Positions 1 through 5,801 of a DNA stretch of 5,864 nucleotides are shown piece after piece. Every line of letters starts with the position of its first letter. The first letter of the stretch is position 1. Origin of the DNA: Bordetella sp. (GTDB lineage: Bacteria; Pseudomonadota; Gammaproteobacteria; Burkholderiales; Burkholderiaceae_B). Under the pieces are notes generated by a model. It was not told the origin of the DNA. It worked only from the letters and a program-made list of their open reading frames with translations, and made no database searches. A program made the translations under genes and the position numbers. Where the stretch lies: the NCBI GenBank assembly GCA_027450125.1, contig DAIDKG010000189.1, positions 1 to 5,864 of the forward strand. The letters are read 5' to 3'.

Positions 1-563
1 GGCTGGGGCGTGGCGGGATGCCCTGTGTTGACCATGGTCAGCGGCACCAGGCACAGCGCGCACAGCATGGCTGCGATGATCAGCGGCCGATCGTGGAAGT
101 GGGTATAGCCTGTCAGCGACAGCTGCCCAAGCATGGTGCCCAGGCTGGCCACCACCATGTACGCCGCGAATACGCGGCCGCGCTGATGGTTGGTGGCCTT
201 CTCGTTGAACCAGCTTTCGATGACCACCAGCGCCGTCACGATCACGACGCCAAAGGCTATGCGCAGACCCAGCCACAGCGGCAGGCTATGGGACAGGTCG
301 AGCCCCAGCACCAGACAAGAGCCCAAGGCGGCGCAAACCGCGAAGGCACGTATATGGCCCACCTGGCTGATGAATTTGTGCCCCAGGCGTCCGCCCAGCA
401 CGACACCCAGGTAATAGCCTGCCATCAGTCCGCCGATCCATGTCTCGCTGACCGACTGCTGGTTCAGGAACAGGCCTATGTACATGGCGAGCATGCCGGT
501 GCTCATCAACAACAACAGGCTGGTCAAATAGAGCGGAGTGAACGCGGCTAGGACGACGAACAT
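1..563 (-). CDS. MFS transporter, YcaD-like, N-terminal half (runs off left edge)
   Basis: This is the first 187 residues of an inner-membrane major facilitator superfamily transporter; the rest lies beyond the window. The start is the ATG at 561-563 (MFVVLAAFTPLYL). It opens directly into a first membrane helix, and the frame stays open to the left edge. The protein is rich in Leu/Val/Ala/Gly helices, about six in this half. The loop between helices 2 and 3 carries the MFS motif A region at residues 57-71 (GGRLGHKF...GHIR), with His where the usual Asp would be. Residues 115-148 (IESWFNEKA..., QRGRVFAAYM, LGTMLGQL) closely resemble the middle of E. coli YcaD as I remember it. The substrate is unknown, and the YcaD group is poorly characterised. 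No strong Shine-Dalgarno precedes the ATG (CAGGCC only). The gene begins 45 bases past the terminator of the peroxiredoxin gene, so it probably has its own promoter. Confident of the family, not of the transported compound. Confidence 0.85.
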   Translation of the reverse strand, partial: MFVVLAAFTPLYLTSLLLLMSTGMLAMYIGLFLNQQSVSETWIGGLMAGYYLGVVLGGRLGHKFISQVGHIRAFAVCAALGSCLVLGLDLSHSLPLWLGLRIAFGVVIVTALVVIESWFNEKATNHQRGRVFAAYMVVASLGTMLGQLSLTGYTHFHDRPLIIAAMLCALCLVPLTMVNTGHPATPQ

Positions 564-573
564 GAAACCGGCC

Positions 574-596
574 TGACGGAAGCAGCAATGACGGAA
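574..596. repeat. Direct repeat TGACGGAA x2 upstream of the MFS gene
   Basis: The octamer TGACGGAA occurs at 574-581 and again at 589-596, a 15-base period, within the 44 bases between the transporter start codon and the upstream terminator. On the coding (minus) strand it reads TTCCGTCA. The copies sit where a promoter, operator or leader of the transporter gene would be. No match to a named regulator site is claimed, and chance repetition is possible. Confidence 0.4.
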
Positions 597-607
597 AGGG
601 GGCGGCG

Positions 608-642
608 AAAAAAGCGCCCGCGCAGCTATGCTACGCGGGCGC
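608..642 (-). terminator. Rho-independent terminator after the peroxiredoxin gene
   Basis: A perfect 9-bp GC-rich stem pairs 614-622 (GCGCCCGCG) with 634-642 (CGCGGGCGC). After a one-base mismatch the stem continues as AGC/GCT around a TAT loop. Six A residues at 608-613 give six U residues directly after the stem in leftward transcripts. The stem begins 25 bases past the peroxiredoxin stop codon, so it ends that gene and anything co-transcribed with it. On the plus strand no T-run follows, so it works in one direction only. Confidence 0.9.
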
Positions 643-666
643 CGGGTCAACGCAAGTCAAGCACCA

Positions 667-1170
667 TCAAGCCTGTGCAAGCATCGTGTCCGCGTCGCTG
701 ACCTCGAACTTGCCGGCGGCCTCGACGTTGAGCGTCTTGACCACGCCGTTCTCGACCAGGGCCGAATAGCGTTGCGAGCGCACGCCCATGCCGCGCTCGG
801 TCAGGTCCATGTCCAGGCCCAGCGCGCGGGTCCAGACGGCGCCGCCGTCGGCCATCATGCGCACCTTGCCGGCGGCCTTCTGCTCGCGGCCCCAGGCACC
901 CATGACGAAGGCGTCGTTGACGGATACGCACCAGATCTCGTCCACACCCTTGGCGCGCAGCGCATCGGCCTTGGCGATATAACCGGGCAGGTGCTTGGCA
1001 GAGCAGGTGGGCGTGAAGGCGCCCGGCACGGCGAAGATGGCGATCTTCTTGCCCTTGACCAGGTCGGCCACCTGGAAGGCGTTGGGACCGACGGCGCAGG
1101 CGCCCGTCTCGGTATCGAAGAATTCGGTCAGGGTGCCGTTGGGCAGGCTGTCGCCGACTTTGATGGTCAT
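667..1170 (-). CDS. Prx5-type (atypical/1-Cys-like) peroxiredoxin
   Basis: A cytosolic thiol peroxidase of 167 residues, the usual size for the Prx5/PrxII subfamily. It would reduce H2O2 and organic hydroperoxides, with glutathione/glutaredoxin or thioredoxin as electron donor. The peroxidatic motif P49-GAF-T53-PT-C56 is intact (PGAFTPTCSAKHLPGY), and the conserved Arg is R131 in VRSQRYSAL. The SVNDAFVM segment at 83-90 is typical of the subfamily. Two further Cys, C25 and C81, are present. At the C-terminus, where human PRDX5 has its resolving Cys, this protein reads KFEVSDADTML without Cys, so a glutathione-type mechanism is likely (inference). No fused glutaredoxin domain follows. The ATG at 1168-1170 is chosen because GGAG lies six bases upstream and MTIKVGDSLP matches the usual family start. 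An in-frame GTG at 1216-1218 would add 16 residues without a good ribosome site. It is the third gene of the leftward cluster, just before the terminator. Confidence 0.93.
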   Translation of the reverse strand: MTIKVGDSLPNGTLTEFFDTETGACAVGPNAFQVADLVKGKKIAIFAVPGAFTPTCSAKHLPGYIAKADALRAKGVDEIWCVSVNDAFVMGAWGREQKAAGKVRMMADGGAVWTRALGLDMDLTERGMGVRSQRYSALVENGVVKTLNVEAAGKFEVSDADTMLAQA

Positions 1171-1176
1171 GCTTTT

Positions 1177-1180
1177 CTCC
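1177..1180 (-). promoter_or_regulatory. Ribosome binding site of the peroxiredoxin gene
   Basis: GGAG on the minus strand, part of GGAGAA, lies six bases before the ATG at 1170. This spacing decides for the 167-residue start over the longer in-frame GTG at 1218. Confidence 0.75.
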
Positions 1181-1196
1181 AATGTGAAATCGCCAG

Positions 1197-1248
1197 GCAG
1201 CTCGTGCTGCTCGAACACGTCATCATAGATCGGGTCGGGCAGCGCTGC
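1197..1248. repeat. Two GCAGC/GCTGC inverted repeats in the peroxiredoxin leader
   Basis: Positions 1239-1248 are the perfect palindrome GCAGCGCTGC. Positions 1197-1210 repeat the same half-sites around a four-base spacer (GCAGC-TCGT-GCTGC). The two centres are 40 bases apart. Both lie in the 88-base gap between the hydrolase and peroxiredoxin genes, one on each side of the possible -10 at 1222-1227. They could be operator half-sites or a small leader hairpin just before the ribosome site. No regulator is identified. Confidence 0.4.
1222..1227 (-). promoter_or_regulatory. Possible -10 element for the peroxiredoxin gene
   Basis: TATGAT on the minus strand matches five of six bases of the sigma-70 -10 consensus. 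It lies about 50 bases before the start codon. The -35 position (about 1244-1250) has no good TTGACA match and instead overlaps the palindrome at 1239-1248, so an activator or a weak promoter would have to be assumed. Tentative. Confidence 0.25.
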
Positions 1249-1258
1249 ATGGCCGGGA

Positions 1259-2143
1259 TCAATTCAATCCGTGACTGGCGAACCAGTCCATGGCGCGCCG
1301 CCACGCCAGCTCGGCGTCAGCCTTGTTGTAGCTGGGGCGGTAGTCGGCATGAAAGCCGTGGCCGGCATCGGGGTACACGTCGATGCGGCAGGCCTGGTCC
1401 ATGGCCGTGCCTTCGGCCAGCGATTCGCGCATCTTGTCGATGTCGTTCATGGGAATGCCGGCGTCCTTGCCGCCATAGGCGCCCAGCACCGGCACCTGCA
1501 CTTTGTCGACCTGGCTCAGCACCGAGGCAGGCTGCAGCGCGGTCGGCGCGCCGCCCAGCGGTCCGTAGAAAACGGCGGCGGCCTTCAGGTCCGGATTGTG
1601 CATGGCGTACAGCCAGGCCTGGCGCCCGCCCCAGCAGAACCCGATGACGCCCATCTTCGCGGCCGAACCTCCCTGCGCCAGCGCCCATTTCGCCGTCGCG
1701 TCCAGGTCGGAGGCCACCTGCGCGTCCGAAACCTTGTCCACCACCTCGGCCCGCAGCGTGGCCATGTCGGTGTACTTGGCCGGATCGCCGTAGCGGGCGA
1801 ACAGCTCGGGCGCCACGGCCAGGTAGCCCAGGTGGGCCAGGCGGCGGCAGACATCCTGGATGTATTCGTGCACGCCGAAGATTTCCTCGATCACGAGGAT
1901 CACAGGCAGGTTCCTCCTGCCGGCCGGCGCGGCCCGATAGCCCGGCATGCGGCCGCCGTCAGCGGGAATCTGCACCATGCCCGCGGTCAGGCCGTTCGCG
2001 TCGGTATGGATGGCCGTCTGCGCCGCGGCGTGGCCGGCGGCCAGCGTAAAGCCCGCGCCCACGCCGGTGGCGATGAACCCGCGGCGCGACAGCCGCAAGG
2101 GCGGCAGCAGACTGTCGAACTGGGAATCCCGGATGTCCTGCAT
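1259..2143 (-). CDS. Dienelactone hydrolase family protein with Tat signal peptide
   Basis: An alpha/beta hydrolase of 294 residues: a leader of about 41 residues followed by a dienelactone hydrolase domain. The leader has a twin-arginine motif, S19-RRGFIATG, then a hydrophobic stretch (GVGAGFTLAAG) and an AAA cleavage region near residue 41, so export folded to the periplasm is predicted. The catalytic triad is readable: nucleophile C170 in GFCWGG, D227 in GGKDAG, and H262 in DAGHGFHADY. VIEEIFGVHEYI at 84-95 supplies the Glu typical of true DLH proteins. The family hydrolyses lactones and esters, classically dienelactone in chlorocatechol breakdown. No catechol genes are nearby, so the substrate is unknown. 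Exported DLH-like proteins such as E. coli YghX are known. The ATG at 2141-2143 has AGGAG seven bases upstream. It lies 56 bases after the DUF748 gene and 88 bases before the peroxiredoxin gene, all in one direction. Confidence 0.92.
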   Translation of the reverse strand: MQDIRDSQFDSLLPPLRLSRRGFIATGVGAGFTLAAGHAAAQTAIHTDANGLTAGMVQIPADGGRMPGYRAAPAGRRNLPVILVIEEIFGVHEYIQDVCRRLAHLGYLAVAPELFARYGDPAKYTDMATLRAEVVDKVSDAQVASDLDATAKWALAQGGSAAKMGVIGFCWGGRQAWLYAMHNPDLKAAAVFYGPLGGAPTALQPASVLSQVDKVQVPVLGAYGGKDAGIPMNDIDKMRESLAEGTAMDQACRIDVYPDAGHGFHADYRPSYNKADAELAWRRAMDWFASHGLN

Positions 2144-2150
2144 GGCGATG

Positions 2151-2155
2151 CTCCT
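2151..2155 (-). promoter_or_regulatory. Ribosome binding site of the hydrolase gene
   Basis: AGGAG on the minus strand lies seven bases before the ATG at 2143. It fixes the start just before the Tat leader and excludes a 20-residue N-terminal extension that would begin at 2203, inside the end of the preceding gene. Confidence 0.75.
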
Positions 2156-2165
2156 GAGTGTCGAT

Positions 2166-2196
2166 GGTCCGCGCCGGTATCGCCTCGGCGCGGTCC
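2166..2196 (-). other. Hairpin in the gap between the DUF748 and hydrolase genes
   Basis: GGTCCGCGCC (2166-2175) pairs with GGCGCGGTCC (2187-2196) in nine of ten positions; the single mismatch is T/T at 2168/2194. The loop is 11 bases. The hairpin begins just after the DUF748 stop codon and ends about ten bases before the hydrolase ribosome site. No T-run follows in the leftward direction, so it is not a standard intrinsic terminator. It might protect the upstream mRNA end or adjust expression between the two genes. Confidence 0.5.
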
Positions 2197-2199
2197 GTG

Positions 2200-5100
2200 T
2201 CAATGCAAGGCGAAATCCACGCGTGTGGCCGCGCCGCCGCCTTCGATGCCGTCGGCGTCGAGCTTGGGCGCGACGACGAAGACGCGATCGGCCAGCGTCG
2301 GCGCCGTATCCAGCAGTTGCCGGTACACGGCCTGGGCGCGCTCGTCGGCCAGCTTGCGCAGCCCCTTCCTGTCCAGCGGCGCGGCCTTCAGGAGCAGCGC
2401 GTTCATCTGGTCCGGCGGCAGGGATTTGGCCAGGCCGATGAAATTGCGCGGCTTGTCCTTGATCTTGGTGCGGTCGTAGACTTTTTCCAGGTACTTGGTG
2501 CGATCGGCGTCGGTCAGCACGATGCTGTCGGGATCGGGCGTCTTGCCGTGCACGGCCATGTCCCTGGCCTTGAGCTTGCGCATCTGGTCGTCCACCCAGC
2601 CCTGGCGGTCGGCCTGCGGATCGGCCCGGCCGATGATGTCCATCTGCAGGGCGGGCCGGTCCGTCAGCGCCTTGACCAGCGTGGCGATGCTGGCCTTGGC
2701 CTTGTCGTCCAGCACGGCGCTGCCCGGCCTGAAATCGACATGCGACAAGTCCTGCCCGCCGGCCCCGAATGCAGCGGCCAGCAACTTGAACGGCGAGGTC
2801 ACCGCCTTGACCAGCGTGTTCACGATCACACGCACGATGATGCCGCCGACCGAGAACTGCGGGTCGTCCAGCGAGCCGGAGATCGGCAGGTCGACATCGA
2901 TGTTGCCGTTCGCGTCCTTGAGCAGCGCCACGGCCAGCAGCACCGGCAGCTTGAGCGCGTCGGGGCTGTTCGACGGCTTGCCGAAAGTGAGCTGGTTGAG
3001 CAGCACCTTGTTGGTCGCCTGCAGGGCGCGGTCCTTGATCTGGTAGTGCAGGTCGACCGACAGCTTGCCGCGCCGGATGGCGTAGCCCACGTACTTGGAC
3101 GAGTACGTAGTGAACCTGGGCAGGTCCACGCCCTTGGCCGAGGCCTTGATGTCCAGCGCCAGGTACTTGGAGAAGGGCTGAACCGTGCCCGATATCGACA
3201 GGGGAGCCGTGCCGTACACGCGGCCGGTGACGCTGACCCTGGCCGGCACCGGCCTGGTCGAGGAAACGGCCGAGAGCGAGCCTTCGATCGACGACAGTTC
3301 GGCGCGGTAGTTGGGCCGCACGAAATGGTCGTTGAAGGTCATGCGGCCGCGCCTGAGCGTGACGCTGTCTATCGAGATGTCCGGCGTCCCGGCGCCGGGC
3401 TCGGCGGCGCGCGCGCGCGCCGCCTGGGCCGCGGGCTGCGGCTTGCGCGCGTCCTGGCCGCGGGTCTGCGTGTCCTGCGTGATGGAGCCGGCTGCCGTGC
3501 CTTTCTGGACCATCAGGTCCATGACGTTCAGGTGCGCCTGGCTATCGAGCAGGATGTTGCCGTAGAAGTCCTCCAGCAGGATGTCGCCCAGCCCCAGGCC
3601 GAGCTTGTCGCCCGCCATCGAGATGTGCATCCTGCTCACGCCCAGGTGCTTCCAGTTGAGGAACTCGGCCCGGTTGACGCGGTCTTCGAGGTTCAGGTCG
3701 TTGACGTCCACGGCCCCCTTCCAGTCCGCGCTCATGGGCGTCCTGCCGTGCGCCGCTGCGAATTCGACGTCGCCGCGTGCACCCACCGAGACGCTGCGCA
3801 CCGTGGCGTTCAGGCGGGAGGCGACCAGGGGCGCCAGCGAAGCCGCGTCGAATCCGGCCAGGTCGACCGAGGCCTTGAGCGACAGGGGCTGGGGCACCAA
3901 CGACCCCTTGAGCGACAGTGTGCCCTGCTTCTGGATGCCATCGGCCTGCAGGGTGAATTGCGCGGGCCTGGCGTCCAGGGCCAGGCGGTCCGCCGCCAGC
4001 GACAAGGATCCGACGGACAGATCCACCGCAGGCTTGACGCTCTCGTCGCGCGCGGCAAGACCGCGCAAGCCGAGCTTTACGTCGCGCGCCTGGACCTGCG
4101 TTCCCGCCACGTCGATCCTGCCTTCGAGATCGAGCCGGCCACCCTGTACGGCGATGGGCGCGACATGGCGCACCGTGGCCGCGAAAGGCGCCAAATCCAG
4201 GTTGCCCAGTTGCACGCGGGCCTTCACCGACAGCGGCTGCAGCACCACGGGCGCCCTGGCCCGCAGCCAGCTGCCGTCCCGGCCGTTGTCCATGTCGAGC
4301 CATACATGCATGGGCTGGCCTGCAAGCTGCGGCACGGCGATGTTCTCGACCTCGGCGGACAATCCGCTCAGCGGATAGTCCAGGCCCGCCGCGTCGTCGC
4401 GCAGGCGGATCTCGCCGTCCCGCAGCCTGGCATCGCCAACCGAGATCTTCCAGGCCGAGGGCTCGGCGGGCGCCGGCGCGGACGCGGGCGCAGCGCCGCC
4501 GGCCGCCTTGCCCGCAGGCGCCGCCGATACCTGGCCGCCCCCGGTCCCGGCCGGGGTAGGCGTGCCCGCAGGTGCGGGCCCGCCGCGCAAGGCGGCCAAG
4601 CCGTCGGCCACCCGCTGCCAGTTCAATCCGTGCGCGCCGCGGTGCACCAGCACGCGCGGACCGGACAGGGTCACCGACCCGACTGAAGCAGTCCTGGCGT
4701 CCAGGTCCACCGCCACGCGCTCGAACCGCAGGTCGCCCCAGGACAGCAGCGGCGCGCCCGAGGCCTCGCTCACCTGCAATTGGCGCAGGCCCACGTCGCC
4801 CTGCACGCGGATGCGCGGCGGCGCGTGGGCCGGTTGCTCGAAGCGCACCTGCAGATTCGAGTCGAGCAGGGCATGGTCGATCTTGACGGGCAGCGGCCGC
4901 GCCATGGGCCAGAAATCGGCCCATTTCTCCAGCGCCAGCCCGGAAAACACCACATCGAGCGTGGACGCGGGCACCTTGTCGAAAGGCCGCGCCGTTCCGG
5001 TCAGGTCAAAAGGGCTGCCGTTGATGCGCAGGTGCACCTTGGGCTTCACGTTGATATGCGTGGCGTAGCCGAACGAAGACAGGAAAGGCACGCCCAGCGT

Positions 5101-5655
5101 GATCTGGTCTATCAGCTGCTGACGGCCGGTGACACGGTCGTCCAGGCTGATCACGCCGCCGGTCAGCGACATATTGTTCAGGGAAAAGCGCGGCAATCCC
5201 GTCCCGGCCGGCTTGGGCTGGCCCGGCTTGTCGGCCGACATGCCGGCCAACCGGTCGACAATGTCGGAAAAATTGAAATGCGTGGGGTCCTGCCGCACCA
5301 GCCTGAGCCTGGGCTGGTCGATATGGATCATGTCGACCACCGGCGCGAACAGCACAATGGACCGCCAGGCCGCGCTCACATCGATCTCGCCGACTTGCAG
5401 GAGCGGCGCCTCATGGGGCCGGCCCACGGTGAGCTCGTGCGCGCGCAGCGTCAGCGTGAAGGGGTTGAAGCTGATCTTGCCCACCGCCACCTGGCGGCCC
5501 AGCATCCGGGAAACATCGTGAGTCAGCGCATTGCGCACCAGCCTGGGCACCTGCCAGGCGGCCACCCCTGCCAGCACCAGCAGCACGAGCGCGATGCCCA
5601 GCAGGACCTTGCCCGTTCGTCGGTTGAGTTTCAGAACCGGCATCCGCAACTGCAT
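2200..5655 (-). CDS. AsmA-like DUF748 envelope protein with C-terminal OmpA-like domain
   Basis: A giant membrane-anchored periplasmic protein of 1151 residues. A short basic N-terminus (KLNRRTGK) is followed by one membrane helix at about 17-34. A long beta-rich AsmA-like region follows, with NFSDIVDRL near residue 125. Two Ala/Pro/Gly-rich linkers (about 355-400 and 727-755) divide it. The DUF748 hallmark lies at about 775-957, including LLKDANGNIDVDLPISGSL and TSPFKLL. From 973 to the end is an OmpA-like module: VDFRPGSAVLDD, GRAD ending at D1012, then ADERAQAV with R1106. About 80 extra residues lie between the last two parts. The AsmA superfamily (TamB, YhdP, YdbH) forms lipid-carrying grooves between inner and outer membrane. 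By analogy this protein may move lipid or support the envelope (inference). The ATG at 5653-5655 is preceded by GGGAG at eight bases. The ATG at 5641-5643 is an alternative, four residues shorter. It is the first gene of the leftward cluster and diverges from moaC. Confidence 0.9.
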   Translation of the reverse strand: MQLRMPVLKLNRRTGKVLLGIALVLLVLAGVAAWQVPRLVRNALTHDVSRMLGRQVAVGKISFNPFTLTLRAHELTVGRPHEAPLLQVGEIDVSAAWRSIVLFAPVVDMIHIDQPRLRLVRQDPTHFNFSDIVDRLAGMSADKPGQPKPAGTGLPRFSLNNMSLTGGVISLDDRVTGRQQLIDQITLGVPFLSSFGYATHINVKPKVHLRINGSPFDLTGTARPFDKVPASTLDVVFSGLALEKWADFWPMARPLPVKIDHALLDSNLQVRFEQPAHAPPRIRVQGDVGLRQLQVSEASGAPLLSWGDLRFERVAVDLDARTASVGSVTLSGPRVLVHRGAHGLNWQRVADGLAALRGGPAPAGTPTPAGTGGGQVSAAPAGKAAGGAAPASAPAPAEPSAWKISVGDARLRDGEIRLRDDAAGLDYPLSGLSAEVENIAVPQLAGQPMHVWLDMDNGRDGSWLRARAPVVLQPLSVKARVQLGNLDLAPFAATVRHVAPIAVQGGRLDLEGRIDVAGTQVQARDVKLGLRGLAARDESVKPAVDLSVGSLSLAADRLALDARPAQFTLQADGIQKQGTLSLKGSLVPQPLSLKASVDLAGFDAASLAPLVASRLNATVRSVSVGARGDVEFAAAHGRTPMSADWKGAVDVNDLNLEDRVNRAEFLNWKHLGVSRMHISMAGDKLGLGLGDILLEDFYGNILLDSQAHLNVMDLMVQKGTAAGSITQDTQTRGQDARKPQPAAQAARARAAEPGAGTPDISIDSVTLRRGRMTFNDHFVRPNYRAELSSIEGSLSAVSSTRPVPARVSVTGRVYGTAPLSISGTVQPFSKYLALDIKASAKGVDLPRFTTYSSKYVGYAIRRGKLSVDLHYQIKDRALQATNKVLLNQLTFGKPSNSPDALKLPVLLAVALLKDANGNIDVDLPISGSLDDPQFSVGGIIVRVIVNTLVKAVTSPFKLLAAAFGAGGQDLSHVDFRPGSAVLDDKAKASIATLVKALTDRPALQMDIIGRADPQADRQGWVDDQMRKLKARDMAVHGKTPDPDSIVLTDADRTKYLEKVYDRTKIKDKPRNFIGLAKSLPPDQMNALLLKAAPLDRKGLRKLADERAQAVYRQLLDTAPTLADRVFVVAPKLDADGIEGGGAATRVDFALH
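3407..3420. repeat. (GC)7 dinucleotide tract inside the DUF748 gene
   Basis: Fourteen bases of strictly alternating G and C encode Ala-Arg repeats in the second Ala/Pro-rich linker of the DUF748 protein. A gain or loss of one GC unit would shift the frame and remove the whole C-terminal third. The tract is short for a contingency locus and may simply reflect Ala/Arg codon use in a GC-rich genome. Confidence 0.6.
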
Positions 5656-5663
5656 CTCACGCA

Positions 5664-5668
5664 CTCCC
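5664..5668 (-). promoter_or_regulatory. Ribosome binding site of the DUF748 gene
   Basis: GGGAG on the minus strand lies eight bases before the ATG at 5655. It favours this start over the ATG at 5643 and over the upstream in-frame ATGs at 5712 and 5721, for which no comparable site was noted. Confidence 0.5.
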
Positions 5669-5762
5669 ACCAGATTTTGCGCCCCGTTCTCGACCCGGGT
5701 TGCCGCCGCCATGCAGGCCATGGCTCTGGCGCCGATTATCGCCGGCCGGCTCCGCGCTCGTC

Positions 5763-5769
5763 TATCATA
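5763..5769. promoter_or_regulatory. Overlapping possible -10 elements for the divergent moaC and DUF748 genes
   Basis: The near-symmetric sequence CTATCATAG at 5762-5770 gives TATCAT on the plus strand (5763-5768), toward moaC. It gives TATGAT on the minus strand (5764-5769), toward the DUF748 gene. Each is a reasonable sigma-70 -10 hexamer and lies in the only gap between the two divergent genes (5656-5801). A plus-strand start near 5775 would give moaC a leader of about 27 bases; a minus-strand start near 5757 would give the other gene about 100 bases. Neither side has a good -35 match. The gap also holds a GCCGGCCGGC palindrome at 5741-5750 and nothing else that I recognise. Confidence 0.35.
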
Positions 5770-5801
5770 GGTCCTCAACCCGCATCCACCCGTTTTTAAT
5801 C

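Noticed and set aside
18..551. 177-codon plus-strand frame and a 100-codon minus-strand frame (286-588)
   Set aside because: The hydrophobic, motif-bearing frame that starts at 563 on the minus strand is the real transporter. These two are out-of-frame shadows.
1171..1218. N-terminal extension of the peroxiredoxin from a GTG at 1218
   Set aside because: No good ribosome site precedes the GTG, and the family normally begins at the MTIKVGD-type start, which has GGAG at correct spacing.
628..1647. 339-codon open frame on the plus strand
   Set aside because: It is opposite the peroxiredoxin gene and the end of the hydrolase gene, and would start inside the terminator hairpin. Shadow frame.
2166..2196. 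Intrinsic terminator after the DUF748 gene
   Set aside because: The stem is strong but no T-run follows in the direction of transcription, so I list it only as a hairpin.
1271..2479. 402-codon open frame on the plus strand
   Set aside because: It is opposite the hydrolase gene, whose catalytic motifs are clear in the minus frame. The plus-strand product has no family features.
2158..4686. 842-codon open frame on the plus strand
   Set aside because: It lies entirely antisense to the DUF748 gene. Its translation is full of Arg, Gln, His and Gly runs with no domain pattern, as expected of a GC-rich shadow frame.
3542..4924. 460-codon open frame on the minus strand
   Set aside because: It is the same strand as the DUF748 gene but a different frame. 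The product is Arg/Gly/Ala-rich without domain signals, and the in-frame DUF748 reading is continuous across the region, so no frameshift is implied.
5741..5750. GCCGGCCGGC palindrome as a regulator site
   Set aside because: Palindromes made only of G and C are common by chance at this base composition. No second copy or spacing supports a regulatory role.
5656..5778. 41-residue N-terminal extension of the DUF748 protein from a TTG at 5778
   Set aside because: It would put a basic, unstructured tail before the membrane anchor, overlap the likely promoter, and use a rare start without a ribosome site.
4780..5799. 339-codon open frame on the plus strand leading up to moaC
   Set aside because: It is antisense to the DUF748 N-terminus, with shadow-type composition (HR/QR/GQ-rich) and no recognisable motif.
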